Positions 18,307 through 28,384 are shown, counted from the first letter of the stretch. The stretch: DNA of 64,000 nucleotides from Halobacteriales archaeon QH_7_66_36 (GCA_003021175.1 PXQV01000012.1:117671-181670), one strand, 5' to 3'. Notes: a model not told the origin generated them from the sequence alone. Translations and numbers: made by a program.

Positions 18307-19953
18307 TCAGTGATCGTCGCGAACCGCGTCCGCGGTGTGTTCGCCGGAGATGAGACACATCGGGACGCCGATGCCGGGCGTGGTGTACGAGCCGGTGAAG
18401 TAGAGCCCGTCGAGTTCCTTCGAGCGGTGGGGCGGACGGAACAGCGCCGTCTGTCGGAGCGTGTGGGCCATCCCGAGCGCGGTGCCCTGCATCGAGTTGT
18501 ACCGGTCGGCGAAGTCGGCGACGGAGAACTGCTCTTCGAGGACGATCCGGTCGCGCAGGTCGACGCCCGTGTTGGCCGCGAGGTCGTCGAGCACGACCTC
18601 GCGGTACTTCGCGCGGGTGTCCTCGTCGTCGTCCAGTCCGGGGGCGATGGGCACGAGGACGAACAGATTCGAGTGGCCCTCGGGCGCGACGTCCTCGTCG
18701 GTGGCGGAGGGGACACAGACGTAGTAGGCGGGGTCGTCGGGCCACGCCGGCTCCTCGAAAATCTGGTCGAAGTGGCCGTCCCACTCGTCGGGAAGCACGA
18801 GCGTGTGGTGTTCGAGCGGGTCGACCTCCCCCTCGACGCCGAGATACATGAGGAACGCCGAGGGCGCGTACGTGCGCGACTCCCAGTAGTCGGCGTCGTA
18901 GCCGCGGGCGTGTTCGGGGAGGAGTTCCTGCTCCGTGTGCGCGTAGTCGGCGTCGGAGACCACGAGGTCGAAGGCGGGCCGCGTGCCGTCGGCCAGTTCC
19001 AGCTCAAACCCCTCGCGGCGAGAGATGATCTCCGTCACCGCCGCGTTCAGTTCGTAGTCGACACCCAGATCGGTGCCGAGTTCCGTCATTCCCGCGACGA
19101 CGGCGCTCAGTCCGCTGATCTCTCCCTCGGGATCGTTGAGCAGGGGACGCACTTCGTCGCTGGGGTCTGCGCCCTCCGGGTAGAAGACGCCCATGTTGAA
19201 ATCGACGTGGCTCATCATGTTGTACAGCGCCGGCGTGTTGCCGGGCGATCCGCCGAGGAACACCAGCGTGTACTGCATGATCTGGCGGAGCTTGTGGCTC
19301 TCGAAGTAGTCCGCCACGTAGTCGTCCATCGTACCGAGCAACTGGAGACCGATGGGGGCCGCGCGCATCACGTCGAGGTCGACCCAGTCGCGGAGCCGCG
19401 GGCGGTCCTCGTAGACGAAGTGCTCCATCGCCGTGTCGTAGTGGGTCGCGGAGGTGTCGAGATACGACTGGAGCGCGTCGCCGGCACCGGATTCGATGGC
19501 CTCGAAGGTGGCGACGTTAGCGTCCAAGTCCGGCAGCATGTCGACGTAGCGTGCGCCGTTCGCGCTCCCGAACCCGGGTACGTCACCGGCGTCGATGGCC
19601 GGGCCGGCCGACGCGTCCGGGCGCTCGGTGACGACGCCGCCGTCGGAGGCGGCGGCTTGGTCGTCCTTGAAAAAGATGCGGTAGTGTGGGTCGAGTCGGC
19701 TGAGGTCGTAGTAGTCACCGGGTTCGCGGTCGAAGTGGCCGAAGAACCGCTCGAACACGTCCGGCATCAGATACCACGACGGGCCCATGTCGAACCGGAA
19801 GCCGTCGCGCTGGATCGTCGAGGCGCGGCCGCCCACCTGCTCGTTCTGTTCGAGCACGGTCACGTCCGCGCCCGCGTCGGCGAGATAGCAGGCGGTCGAG
19901 AGTCCCCCGAAGCCGCTGCCGATGACGGCTATCGAGGTGTCGTGAAGTGTCAT
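18307..19953 (-). CDS. crtD: carotenoid 3,4-desaturase (phytoene desaturase family)
   Basis: 548 residues from the ATG at 19953 (MTLHDTSIAVIGSG). Rossmann FAD-binding motif VIGSGFGGLSTACYLADAG with downstream GGRASTIQRDGFRFDMGPSW, and the C-terminal family signature LYFTGSYTTPGIGVPMCL. Position as first gene before lyeJ and cruF makes CrtD more likely than CrtI, although both share these motifs. The product is a membrane carotenoid intermediate of bacterioruberin. Confidence 0.88.
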   Translation of the reverse strand: MTLHDTSIAVIGSGFGGLSTACYLADAGADVTVLEQNEQVGGRASTIQRDGFRFDMGPSWYLMPDVFERFFGHFDREPGDYYDLSRLDPHYRIFFKDDQAAASDGGVVTERPDASAGPAIDAGDVPGFGSANGARYVDMLPDLDANVATFEAIESGAGDALQSYLDTSATHYDTAMEHFVYEDRPRLRDWVDLDVMRAAPIGLQLLGTMDDYVADYFESHKLRQIMQYTLVFLGGSPGNTPALYNMMSHVDFNMGVFYPEGADPSDEVRPLLNDPEGEISGLSAVVAGMTELGTDLGVDYELNAAVTEIISRREGFELELADGTRPAFDLVVSDADYAHTEQELLPEHARGYDADYWESRTYAPSAFLMYLGVEGEVDPLEHHTLVLPDEWDGHFDQIFEEPAWPDDPAYYVCVPSATDEDVAPEGHSNLFVLVPIAPGLDDDEDTRAKYREVVLDDLAANTGVDLRDRIVLEEQFSVADFADRYNSMQGTALGMAHTLRQTALFRPPHRSKELDGLYFTGSYTTPGIGVPMCLISGEHTADAVRDDH

Positions 19954-20022
19954 ACACACCGGTAGGGGTTGACGCGTCGAAAACCCACCGGTAGCGTGAA
20001 TTCACCATCCTGTTGCGTGGGC

Positions 20023-20168
20023 GGTGTTCAGATACGCGATGGCCGACTGAACAAGTGCGGTCGGGCGGGACTGGAAGGGGCTGGCGGCTCGACGAACCCG
20101 GCCGACGTAAGGACCGCAGGCCAACGGCCGAGGACCGCAGCGAGGCCCGGGAGTCGATATCTAAACAC
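20023..20168 (+). repeat. R2 element, copy E
   Basis: Begins GGTGTTCAGATACGCGATGG, has GGGACTGGAAGGGGC near 20064-20078, and ends CTAAACAC. The GGGGGCTTTC box is lost. It fills most of the divergent gap between crtD and the SDR gene, with a repeated AGGACCGCA motif inside. Confidence 0.68.
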
Positions 20169-20224
20169 GACCCGTCACATGCCGAGGGAGAAACGGCCTT
20201 CCGACAGCCGACCGAACGCGGCGT

Positions 20225-20914
20225 ATGGGGACGGTAGTCATCACGGGCGCGAGTCGCGGTATCGGCGCGGCGCTGGCACGCGAGTACGGCGAGACCGGCA
20301 CACGGGTCGTACTGTGTGCGCGCTCCGGCGACCGGCTCGAAGCCGTCGCCGAGGACGTGGACGCCGCGGGCGGCGAGGCCGTCGCTCAGCGCGCCGACGT
20401 GCGCGACGAGTACGACATGGAGCGGCTGATGGAGACGGCCGCGCGCGGCGGCCACAGCATCGACGCGCTGTTCGCCAACGCCGGCGTCTACCACGGCGCG
20501 CCCGGCGAGACGGACCTCGTCGAGGAGTCCTACTCGACGTTCGACGACCACCTCCGCGTCAACGGTCGCGGTGTCTTCACCGCCGTCCGAGAGGCCGTGC
20601 CGCATCTCGCCGACGACGCGCGGGTGCTGATCCCGTCGGGGCGCATCGCCCGCGAGGCGAAACCCGGACTCGGGTCGTACGCCGTCTCGAAGGCGCTCGC
20701 TGAGGCACTGGCCCGCCAGTTCGCCGCCGAACTCGACCACCCGGTCGGCGTCGTCGACCCCGGACAGGTCTCTTCGGAACTGACGAACGGCGCACAGGGC
20801 CGCGACCCTGAAGACGTGGCCCCGATGTTCCACTGGGCGGCGACGGAGGCCGACCGCGACGAACTCGACGGCGACGTGCTCTCGCTGCGCGACTGGAAGT
20901 CGGCGACCCGGTGA
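20225..20914 (+). CDS. SDR family oxidoreductase
   Basis: 229 residues. Short-chain dehydrogenase with the NAD(P)-binding ITGASRGIGAALAREY, ALFANAGVYHG and the catalytic YAVSK, but Ser-Gly in the usual active-site strand (LIPSGRIAREAKPGLGSYAVSK). Substrate unknown. It stands between an R2 copy and the ZIP transporter. Confidence 0.88.
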   Translation: MGTVVITGASRGIGAALAREYGETGTRVVLCARSGDRLEAVAEDVDAAGGEAVAQRADVRDEYDMERLMETAARGGHSIDALFANAGVYHGAPGETDLVEESYSTFDDHLRVNGRGVFTAVREAVPHLADDARVLIPSGRIAREAKPGLGSYAVSKALAEALARQFAAELDHPVGVVDPGQVSSELTNGAQGRDPEDVAPMFHWAATEADRDELDGDVLSLRDWKSATR

Positions 20915-20963
20915 GGCGGCGGGACCGGAGCCCTTATTAATAATCTCGTCGGTTAGTTTAGTA

Positions 20964-21818
20964 ATGACGACGCGAACACGCTCGCTACCGGGGGTGGGTG
21001 GTCTCTCGCTTTCGGGGCTCGGAGGAACGCTCCTGCTGTTCGGGCTGACGGCGGTCGGGCTTCGAGTCGGCGTGACGAAGGTACTGGTGGTCTCGTGGGT
21101 CGCGTTCGCGGCGATGGCCGGCTTCGCGGTGCCGGGCGCGCGGGCGGCAGGCACGCAGAACGCCCGCCGACTCGTGTGGGGGTACGGGCTCGCCGCGGGC
21201 GCGATGGTCACCTCCGCGGCCGTCTTCCTGCTCCCACAGGCGTTCGGGCTTGGCGGTCCAGTCGGGGGATTCGGCGTCGCGGCGGGCATCCTCGCCGGCT
21301 ACGCCGCCCACACGGTGGGCCACCGGCTCTCGCATCTCGGCGCGGCGTTCGACAGCACGGCGCTACGGATCACCGCCCACGCGCTCGCGGCGGGGCTCGT
21401 CATCGGCGTCATCTACGCCGCGCTCCCCGAACTCGGGCTGCTGCTCGGCGTCGCCATCGTCTCGCACAAGGGACCGGCGGGCTACGCCGCGGCGCGACGG
21501 CTTCGCGCGGCTGGCGACCCCGTCTCGACGCTCCTGTTACCGGCCGCCGGTGTCGGGCTGACGGCCATCCCCGTCGCCGTCCTCGACCCGGCGTTTCCGG
21601 GGGCCGCGCGGGCGGTCGTCTTCGGCTTCGCCGCGGGCGTGTTCCTCCACGTCGCGATGGACTTCCTCCCGGAGTGTGAGACGGGGACGGAGGTAGGCGA
21701 GGTGGCGGCGCTGTCGGAGAACGCCCACGCCCTGCTCGACCGCCTGCGAGTCCACGCGGTCGCGTCGACGAGCGCCGGCGCGCTCGCCGTCTTCGGCGCG
21801 TGGCTGGTCGTCACGTAG
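20964..21818 (+). CDS. ZIP family divalent metal transporter
   Basis: 284 residues with about eight membrane helices. The metal-transport helices show AHALAAGLVIGVIY (helix 4) and IVSHKGPAGYAAARRL (helix 5), and VFLHVAMDFLPE near the C-terminus, as in ZupT/ZIP proteins that import zinc or other divalent ions. A TATA-like CTTATTAATAATC lies about 25 bp before the ATG, so it is probably leaderless. Overlaps the convergent GNAT gene by 8 bp. Confidence 0.82.
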   Translation: MTTRTRSLPGVGGLSLSGLGGTLLLFGLTAVGLRVGVTKVLVVSWVAFAAMAGFAVPGARAAGTQNARRLVWGYGLAAGAMVTSAAVFLLPQAFGLGGPVGGFGVAAGILAGYAAHTVGHRLSHLGAAFDSTALRITAHALAAGLVIGVIYAALPELGLLLGVAIVSHKGPAGYAAARRLRAAGDPVSTLLLPAAGVGLTAIPVAVLDPAFPGAARAVVFGFAAGVFLHVAMDFLPECETGTEVGEVAALSENAHALLDRLRVHAVASTSAGALAVFGAWLVVT

Positions 21819-22308
21819 CCGGCTCGGTCGTCTCGTACACGAGTTCGCGCGTTCCGTCGACCGTCGGGTCCTCGCGCTCGTCGACCTGCTCGTAGCCGTG
21901 CGCCTCGTAGAAGCCGCGCGCGGAGTCGTTGGCCGCGAGCACCACCAGCCGGACGACCGAGGCGTCGGCCTCGCGTGCATCCTGCTCGACGCGGGCGAGG
22001 AGCGCGCGCCCGAACCCCTCCCCTTGTGCGTCGGGATGGACGTAGATGGCGGGGAGATACCAGACGCCCGCCTCGCCCGCAGGGCGACTGTACGCATAGC
22101 CCACCACGTCACCGTCGCGCGTAGCGACGTATGCGCCGAACGCGTCGTCCTCGAAGTAGCCACGAACCGTCTCGGGGTCGTACCACTCCGCGACCCGCTC
22201 CTCGACCGCCTCGCGGCCGATGATCTCGTCGTACGTGTCGTGCCACGTCGCCGTGCCGACCGCGGCGATGGCCGCCGAATCGTCGGGAGTCGCGGTGCGA
22301 ACGCCCAT
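21811..22308 (-). CDS. GNAT family N-acetyltransferase
   Basis: 165 residues. N-terminal VRTATPDDSAAIAAVG and the acetyl-CoA pyrophosphate loop HPDAQGEGFGRALLARV (Q/R-x-x-G-x-G/A type), then ANDSARGFYEAHGYEQV, all characteristic of GNAT acetyltransferases. The acceptor is unknown. Confidence 0.9.
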   Translation of the reverse strand: MGVRTATPDDSAAIAAVGTATWHDTYDEIIGREAVEERVAEWYDPETVRGYFEDDAFGAYVATRDGDVVGYAYSRPAGEAGVWYLPAIYVHPDAQGEGFGRALLARVEQDAREADASVVRLVVLAANDSARGFYEAHGYEQVDEREDPTVDGTRELVYETTEPAT

Positions 22309-22408
22309 ATCTGTCGTCCATCGGCGAGCAGTACGAACGTTTCGCCGCGAATCAAACGCTCGTTTGAGACTCCCACCGTCTTATGTTCAGAGCGACGAAC
22401 GGTGAAAC

Positions 22409-23056
22409 ATGCCGACCAGACGAAGCGTCCTGCGCGCTGCCGGTCTCGCCGGTGTCGCAGGGCTGGCTGGCTGTGCTGCCACCGAAGAAGCGAGCGACGG
22501 CGGAGCGACCGAACGCACTCCACCCGCCGACGCCGTCGGACGCGTTCGGGTCGCCGATCGAACGGACCAGCCCGATCTCTCCGTCGAGCCGCGCGTCTCG
22601 GCCGTCGACCCGTTCGTCACGAGCGAGACGACGGCCGTGCTCCGCGTCGACGTGGACAACACAGCCAGCGACCAAGTGACGCTCGGCGAGTACCGGGCGG
22701 TCGTCTTCCAGTACGCCCACAGCGGGAGCGACGAGTGCGTCCTCCTTCCCCACTCCGAGCGGTCGACGGAAGGTCCCCCGGAACGGTCGCCGCCGGACGT
22801 AGAGACGACGGGCGGCGACGACTGCTGGCGGCTGGCCTCGAAGGTCGTCGTTACGGCGGAGTACGGCACCGTCGAGATACCCGCTGACGGGACGCTCACG
22901 GCGTTCGTTGGCGTGTACGCAGCCGACGAGGCGCGGAGCTGTCTCCCGACGGGCGAGCACGCGTTCGAGTCGACGTACTCGGTCGACCCGCTGGACGAGG
23001 AGACGCCCGACGAGAGCGCCTCGTGGGGGTTCACCCTCGCTGTCGAGGAGTTATAG
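22409..23056 (+). CDS. Tat-exported lipoprotein, function unknown
   Basis: 215 residues. N-terminal MPTRRSVLRAAGLAGVAGLAGC gives twin arginines followed by a lipobox with C22 as the lipidated residue. The mature part is acidic and beta-rich with paired cysteines, resembling an immunoglobulin-like fold of unknown role. A TATA-like GTCTTATGTTC lies about 25 bp upstream. Convergent with NIF3, overlapping by 6 bp. Confidence 0.78.
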   Translation: MPTRRSVLRAAGLAGVAGLAGCAATEEASDGGATERTPPADAVGRVRVADRTDQPDLSVEPRVSAVDPFVTSETTAVLRVDVDNTASDQVTLGEYRAVVFQYAHSGSDECVLLPHSERSTEGPPERSPPDVETTGGDDCWRLASKVVVTAEYGTVEIPADGTLTAFVGVYAADEARSCLPTGEHAFESTYSVDPLDEETPDESASWGFTLAVEEL

Positions 23057-23821
23057 CCCGGTCGGGTGTGAGAGATACGTCGTCTCGATGCCCCACTCCG
23101 CGACCAGCTCGCGGAGCGCGCGAACGCCGAACGTCTCCGTGGCGTAGTGGCCGGCGAGGAACACCGAGATGTCGGTCTCTCGCGCCTCGTGGTAGGCCGG
23201 CTGTTTCCCCTCCCCCGTCACGAGCGCGTCGACCCCCTTCGCGCGCGCCTCGTCGAGCCAGTCCGTGCCGCTCCCGGTCAGGACCGCCACGTCCTCGATT
23301 CGGTCGGGACCGAAGTCGAGCACCTGTACCGGCTCGCCACCGGTGTCCAGCGTCGCGAGAGCGTCCCGGAGTTCGGCGGTCGTGTAGGCGTCGCGGTCGA
23401 CCGTGCGGCCGCGCTGGCCGACGTGCCCCGGTCCCTCGCGACCGAACGGCTCCGCGACCGTCAGGTCGAGATGGTCGCAGAGGCGCGCGGCGTTCCCGTA
23501 CTCCGGGTGGGCATCGAGCGGGAGATGCACGGCGTACAGCGCGAGGTCGTTATCGAGAAGCGTCGCGATCCGGTCGTACTCCATGCCGGTCACGCGCTCG
23601 ATGCCGCCCCACGAGATGCCGTGGTGGACGACCAGCACGTCGGCATCGGCGTCCGCGGCCGCCTCGAACGTGGCCGCGACGCCGTCGACGGCGAACGCGG
23701 CGTGGTCGACGGTGGCCGACTCTGGGCCGACCTGCAGGCCGTTGACGGCGTAGTCGGCCCCACGCCACTCGTCGACGGCCAGTTCGTCGTCCAATCGAGC
23801 GGCGAACTCCGAGAGATCCAT
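23051..23821 (-). CDS. NIF3-like dinuclear metal centre protein
   Basis: 256 residues of the NIF3/DUF34 family. Metal ligands are visible in VLVVHHGISWGG, LPLDAHPEYGNAARL and the C-terminal FLAGHYATETFGVRAL. Family members form toroidal hexamers; the name GTP cyclohydrolase I type 2 appears in databases but is not established. Role here unknown. Confidence 0.9.
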   Translation of the reverse strand: MDLSEFAARLDDELAVDEWRGADYAVNGLQVGPESATVDHAAFAVDGVAATFEAAADADADVLVVHHGISWGGIERVTGMEYDRIATLLDNDLALYAVHLPLDAHPEYGNAARLCDHLDLTVAEPFGREGPGHVGQRGRTVDRDAYTTAELRDALATLDTGGEPVQVLDFGPDRIEDVAVLTGSGTDWLDEARAKGVDALVTGEGKQPAYHEARETDISVFLAGHYATETFGVRALRELVAEWGIETTYLSHPTGL

Positions 23822-23872
23822 ACGGCTGCTGGGAACGCCGGGGCGTTAGTCGCTTTCCCTGCGGTGCTCGAA

Positions 23873-24679
23873 TTACGCCCCGTCGGCGTGCTCGTAGACG
23901 AATCGCCGGAGGAGTTTCCCGCCGAGCGCGGCGGCCTGTCCGTCGTCGCGGTCGTTCACCTCGACGAGGTCGAAGCCGACGCAGTCCGGGGCGACGGCCT
24001 GCACGACGGAACGCATCTCTCGGGGCGCAAGCCCGAACGGCTCCATCGTCCCGGTGCCGGGCGCGAATGCGGGGTCGGCTCCGTCGATGTCGACGGAGAG
24101 ATACACGTCCCCATCGAAGTCGGGCGACCAGTCGGTGACCTCTGCCGGAGGAACGATCGTCACGTCGGCCTCGGCGGCGCGCTCCCACTCGTCGGGCGAG
24201 CCGGTGCGTGCGCCGACGATGACTGCCTCGTCGGCAACGTCGAGCGCGTGGCGGGTGACGGTGGCGTGCGACAGCGGGTTGCCGTCGTAGTCGGCCCGTA
24301 GGTCGAGGTGTGCGTCGAGCGCGAGGAACACGTCCGGGTCGGCCGCGCGGACGCCGGCGACGGAGACCGTGTGTTCCCCGCCGACGAGCAGCGGCAGGAT
24401 GTCGTCGGCGTGGAGGTCGGCGAGTCGGCCTTCGAGGAAGTCGAGATACTCGGCGGCGTCGTCCCACGCGCGAACGTCGCCGGCGTCGTGGACAGCGAGG
24501 TCGGTGAACGCGCGGTCCATGCGGTTGTCGTAGTCGTCGAAGGTGCGAGCGAACCGACGGACGCGCTCCGGCCCGAACCGCGTGCCGGGCTGAAAGGTGG
24601 TAGAGACGTCGAGCGGTGCGCCGACGACGGCGTAGTCGGCCTCGTCGCGGGCCGCAGTCGCACCGGGGAACTGTGGCAT
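23873..24679 (-). CDS. speB: agmatinase/ureohydrolase (SpeB family)
   Basis: 268 residues. Manganese-binding signatures GGEHTVSVAGVRA, LALDAHLDLRADYDGN and LSVDIDGADPAFAPGTGTMEPFGL are complete, so it should be an active ureohydrolase. It starts 3 bp after the eIF5A stop. In Haloferax volcanii an agmatinase-like gene next to eIF5A is linked to deoxyhypusine formation by way of agmatine; the same arrangement here suggests it acts on an agmatine-modified eIF5A intermediate, or on free agmatine. Confidence 0.9.
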   Translation of the reverse strand: MPQFPGATAARDEADYAVVGAPLDVSTTFQPGTRFGPERVRRFARTFDDYDNRMDRAFTDLAVHDAGDVRAWDDAAEYLDFLEGRLADLHADDILPLLVGGEHTVSVAGVRAADPDVFLALDAHLDLRADYDGNPLSHATVTRHALDVADEAVIVGARTGSPDEWERAAEADVTIVPPAEVTDWSPDFDGDVYLSVDIDGADPAFAPGTGTMEPFGLAPREMRSVVQAVAPDCVGFDLVEVNDRDDGQAAALGGKLLRRFVYEHADGA

Positions 24680-24682
24680 GCC

Positions 24683-25060
24683 TCAGACGACCTTGCGCTG
24701 AGACTCGTACTCCAAGAACTCGATTTCGTCGTCCGCGGACGCGTCGACGCCGTCCGGGACGCGCATCGTGAACGTGTCGTACGTTTCGAGGTCCATCACC
24801 TGCATCTCACCGTCGCCGGTGGAGACGACCTGCCCCTGCTTGCGGGTGATGATCGGAACCCACACCTTCGCGTCGACGGGCTGGGTGAAGTTGCGTTTCT
24901 GCCCGCCGTCGAAGACGCCCTGTCCCTCGACGCGCGCCTTCGCGCTCCCGTGTTTGCCGGGCTTCGACGTGCTGTAGGCGTCGATGACGCAGGGGGTGTC
25001 GTCGATCATGACGTAGTTCCCCTCCTGGAGTTCGCGAACTTCGGTCTGCTCTCTCGCCAT
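24683..25060 (-). CDS. eif5A: translation initiation factor 5A (hypusine-containing)
   Basis: 125 residues from the ATG at 25060 ([14 protein letters not shown]). Two beta-barrel domains; the hypusination loop is [12 protein letters not shown], with the modified Lys in PGKHG. eIF5A helps ribosomes through difficult peptide-bond sequences. It forms a tight operon with the agmatinase gene downstream. Confidence 0.95.
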   Translation of the reverse strand: MAREQTEVRELQEGNYVMIDDTPCVIDAYSTSKPGKHGSAKARVEGQGVFDGGQKRNFTQPVDAKVWVPIITRKQGQVVSTGDGEMQVMDLETYDTFTMRVPDGVDASADDEIEFLEYESQRKVV

Positions 25061-25151
25061 GTCGCTCGATTTCACCGGTACGGGCATAAACGGTACGATA
25101 CCACGTCTCGCCACGGAACGAGAGACAGAGGGCGAACGTCGGCGGAAGCGG

Positions 25152-26213
25152 TCAGCCGTGACGGGCGAGGAACGCGTCGAGTCGGTCCAGTCCCTCGACC
25201 AGTTCCTCGGTCGCCAGCCCGAAGCCGATGCGGAACCGGTCGGGGACGCCGAAGGCGTCGCCCGGTGCCAGCACGACGGACTCCTCGCGGACGAACGCCT
25301 CGCAGAACGACCGCCCGGAGGCGAAGCCGTCCGGCACCGTCGGGAAGCCGTTCACCCCCGTCGGCTCGTGCCAGTCGAGGCCGTGGTCGGCGAGGAACTC
25401 GCCGACGCGCTCGCGGTGGTCGGCCGCCTGCGCGCGGTTCTCGGCCAGCAGTTCGGTCTCGCGGGCGAGCGCCTGTCGCGCGACGTGCTGGCCGAACGTG
25501 GACGGCGAGATGGTGGTGTAATCCTTCCAGTTCGCGGCCGCTTCGACCACCTCACGCGGCCCGGCCACCCAGCCGAACCGACAGCCGGCGAGACCGTGCG
25601 ACTTCGTCACCGACGACGTGCTGATGCCGAACTCGCCCAGCGACGCGACGGGCGGCAGGGGGTCCTCGGCGAGCAGTCGGTACACCTCGTCACACAGCAG
25701 ATACGTGCCGTTGTCCGCCGCGATGTCGTACAGCGTCTCGACCGTCTCGCGGGGGAGATACCGCCCGGTCGGGTTGTTCGGGTTGTTGATGACGAGCACG
25801 GCCGTCTCGGGGCGTAGCGCCTCCTGCACGGCGTCGAGGTCGAGTTCCCACTCCGGTGGTTGGAGGTCGACGGTCGTCACCTCGCCGAACGCGTTGGGGA
25901 CGGCGTGCAGCGACTGGTAGGTCGGCGTCACGGTCACGGCGTGCTCGCCCATGAGCGCCGCGAACGTCGCGAAGTTGGCCTCCTGTGCGCCACAGGTGAA
26001 CAGCACCTCGTCGGGCGCGCGGTCGTAGCGGGCGGCGACCGTCTCGCGGAACGCCGAGTCGCCGCCCGTCGGAATCACGTAGCCCAACTCGTTGGGGTCG
26101 GTGTCGAACTCGGCGGTGTCGCGCGGCTCGATTCCCGACTCCGCGAGCATGATATCCGCGTCGTGTTCGAAGCGGTCGAAGAACCGCTCCAGTTCGAACG
26201 GCTCGATGTGCAC
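25152..26213 (-). CDS. PLP-dependent aminotransferase, class I/II
   Basis: 353 residues. Fold-type I motifs include [44 protein letters not shown] and the Schiff-base lysine region [19 protein letters not shown]. It resembles small aspartate-type aminotransferases, shorter than usual because of a short N-terminus. Substrate not determined by sequence. Confidence 0.9.
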   Translation of the reverse strand: MHIEPFELERFFDRFEHDADIMLAESGIEPRDTAEFDTDPNELGYVIPTGGDSAFRETVAARYDRAPDEVLFTCGAQEANFATFAALMGEHAVTVTPTYQSLHAVPNAFGEVTTVDLQPPEWELDLDAVQEALRPETAVLVINNPNNPTGRYLPRETVETLYDIAADNGTYLLCDEVYRLLAEDPLPPVASLGEFGISTSSVTKSHGLAGCRFGWVAGPREVVEAAANWKDYTTISPSTFGQHVARQALARETELLAENRAQAADHRERVGEFLADHGLDWHEPTGVNGFPTVPDGFASGRSFCEAFVREESVVLAPGDAFGVPDRFRIGFGLATEELVEGLDRLDAFLARHG

Positions 26214-26261
26214 GCGTGGGTGTCGGCGAGGGTAGCATATCCCTCTGCCGTTCGCCGCGCG

Positions 26262-27923
26262 TCACTCCTCGCGGCGCTGGCGGAGGTTCTGTCGCGTGAA
26301 CTGCGGCTGTGCCTGTACCCCCGTGTCCTGCTTGAACGACCGATACAGCAGGAAGCCGAGGCCTGCGGCGAGCGCGCCGCTGACGGCGGCCGCCTCGACG
26401 GGCGCGAAGGTGTACAGCAGCGCCGTCGACGGGAGCGCGAACGCGAGCAGGATGCCGTAGACGAGCCGGAGCGCGAGCTTCCGGAACACCGGCGGGTCGT
26501 TCGGGAATCCCACACCGACTTCGAGATCGCCGCGGTCAACCGTGTCGAGCACTCTTTCCAGTTTCGGCGGGACGCGGAACAGCGACTGTGTCGTCTCCGA
26601 GATCTGGTCGCCGACCCCCTCGACGGCCTCGCGGACTCCCTCCTCGATGTAGCCTTCCTCGCCGAGATAATCCGTTGCGACGGAGATGAAGTCGAAGTCC
26701 GGATCGAGGGTGACACAGACCCCTTCGACGACCGTGGCGACGCGGAGCACGAGCGCGAGATTCGACGGCAGGCGAAGCGGGAACTCGTAGAGCGTATCCT
26801 CGATCTGTGCGACGATCTGTTGGACGCGGTACTGCTCGATATCCTCGCCACGTGCGTCTGCGATAGCCAACTCCATCACGTCGCTCATCAGCTCCCGGTC
26901 CGCCTTGGGCGAGAGCGTCCCCATCTCGACGAGCGTGTCGAGGATGGCGTCGGTGTCCTGCCGGGCGACCGCCATGTAGAACTCGACGATCTTCTCTTGG
27001 ATGAACGGGTCGACGCGGCCCGACATGCCGAAGTCGTAGAAGACGAGCGTACCGTCGTCTTGGACGGCGAGATTCCCGGGATGCGGGTCGGCGTGGAAGA
27101 CGCCGTCGTCGACGATCATCTGGAGATAGACGCGCTGGAGCGTCTCCGCGAGCGCCGTCCGGTCCAAGCCCAGCGCGTCGAGGTCGTCGAGGTCGCTGAT
27201 CTTCGTGCCGGGGACGTACTCCATCGTCAACACGCGGCCCGAGGAGTACGGCTCCCGAACCTCGGGGACGCGCACCCGCGGGTCGTCGGCGAAGTTGGCG
27301 CGTATCTCGCGGAGCATCTCCCGCTCGCGGGCGTAGTCCATCTCCTCGCGGATGACGCGAGAGAACTCGTTGGCGAGCGTCTCCATCGAGAAGGAGCGCG
27401 CGTCGTCGACGAACCGCATCAGAAACGGCAGCGAGAAGTTGATGACGCGCAGGTCGGCCTCGACCAGTTCCTCGACGCCGGGCCGACGCACCTTCACCGC
27501 GACCTTCTGGCCGTCGAGTTCGCCGACGTACACCTGTCCGAGCGACGCGCCGCTGATCGCTTCGCGGTCGAACTCGTCGAACATCTCGTCGACGGGGCCG
27601 ATATCCGTCTCGACGACGGTCCGCGCCTCGGTCCACGAGGCCGGTGGCACTTGATCCTGTAGCTCCTCGAACTCCTCGATGTACTCGGGCGGGAGAACGT
27701 CCGGCCGCGTCGAGAGCAGTTGGCCGAGTTTGATGAACGTCGGCCCGAGCGTCAACAGGGAGTCGAGCAGCGAGCGGGCGCGCTTCCGGCGCGTCTCGGC
27801 CGACACCGTACGCGACCCGCCGAGCAGCAGGTATCGGCGGCGGTCGCGGGCGTACGCCACCAGCAGCGGCAGGAACTGGTAGGCGACGACGACGAACCGT
27901 CGGTACGCTCGAAACAGCGCCAC
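26262..27923 (-). CDS. ABC1/UbiB family atypical protein kinase
   Basis: About 553 residues if started at the GTG at 27923 (VALFRAYRRFVVVAYQF), 2 bp after the hsp20 stop; an ATG at 27956 adds 11 residues but overlaps hsp20 by 32 bp. The UbiB invariant KxGQ motif is present (FIKLGQLLSTRPDVLP), with the Ala-rich loop EAISGASLGQVYVG, and VFHADPHPGNL, FYDFGMSGR. Two C-terminal membrane helices near 480-530. UbiB proteins are ATPases needed for quinone or isoprenoid-lipid metabolism. Confidence 0.88.
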   Translation of the reverse strand: MALFRAYRRFVVVAYQFLPLLVAYARDRRRYLLLGGSRTVSAETRRKRARSLLDSLLTLGPTFIKLGQLLSTRPDVLPPEYIEEFEELQDQVPPASWTEARTVVETDIGPVDEMFDEFDREAISGASLGQVYVGELDGQKVAVKVRRPGVEELVEADLRVINFSLPFLMRFVDDARSFSMETLANEFSRVIREEMDYAREREMLREIRANFADDPRVRVPEVREPYSSGRVLTMEYVPGTKISDLDDLDALGLDRTALAETLQRVYLQMIVDDGVFHADPHPGNLAVQDDGTLVFYDFGMSGRVDPFIQEKIVEFYMAVARQDTDAILDTLVEMGTLSPKADRELMSDVMELAIADARGEDIEQYRVQQIVAQIEDTLYEFPLRLPSNLALVLRVATVVEGVCVTLDPDFDFISVATDYLGEEGYIEEGVREAVEGVGDQISETTQSLFRVPPKLERVLDTVDRGDLEVGVGFPNDPPVFRKLALRLVYGILLAFALPSTALLYTFAPVEAAAVSGALAAGLGFLLYRSFKQDTGVQAQPQFTRQNLRQRREE

Positions 27924-27924
27924 G

Positions 27925-28281
27925 TCAGGCGTCTTCGACCGGTACGCGGGTGCCACCCGTCGCGGCTGTCTTCGGGAGTGTCAGCGTCAGCACGCCCCGC
28001 TGTATATCTGCCGACGCGTCCGTCGCGTCGACCGTCGGCGGCAGCGGGAGCTCGACGTCGAGGAACAGCGAGCGCTCCTCCGTCAGATACCGGAACTCGC
28101 CCGGGAGCGACTTCTCGCGGCGCGCCTCGACCGAGAGCCGACTCCCTTCGGCCGTCACGTCGACCGTCTCCGCGGCGACGCCCGGCAGATCCAACACGAG
28201 TCGATAGGCGTCGTCGCTCTCCAGCAGGTCGGCGAACACCGCCTCGGGTAGTTCCTGCAACGCCTCACGAAGCGCAGTCAT
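27925..28281 (-). CDS. Hsp20/alpha-crystallin family protein
   Basis: 118 residues. Alpha-crystallin domain strands AYRLVLDLPGVAAETVDVTAEGSRLSVEA and DIQRGVLTLTLPKTA (the conserved GVL region), giving a small heat shock protein that holds unfolding proteins. It precedes the UbiB gene by a couple of bases, so the two are likely co-transcribed. Confidence 0.9.
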   Translation of the reverse strand: MTALREALQELPEAVFADLLESDDAYRLVLDLPGVAAETVDVTAEGSRLSVEARREKSLPGEFRYLTEERSLFLDVELPLPPTVDATDASADIQRGVLTLTLPKTAATGGTRVPVEDA

Positions 28282-28384
28282 GCGTCGTCGTACAGTCCCG
28301 CGGGCGAAAAACCCCCCGGTGTCGACCGTGCGCGTGTGGCCCGGTTCGGGTACCTTTATCCGCGCACCCCCCTACGACCGGCGT

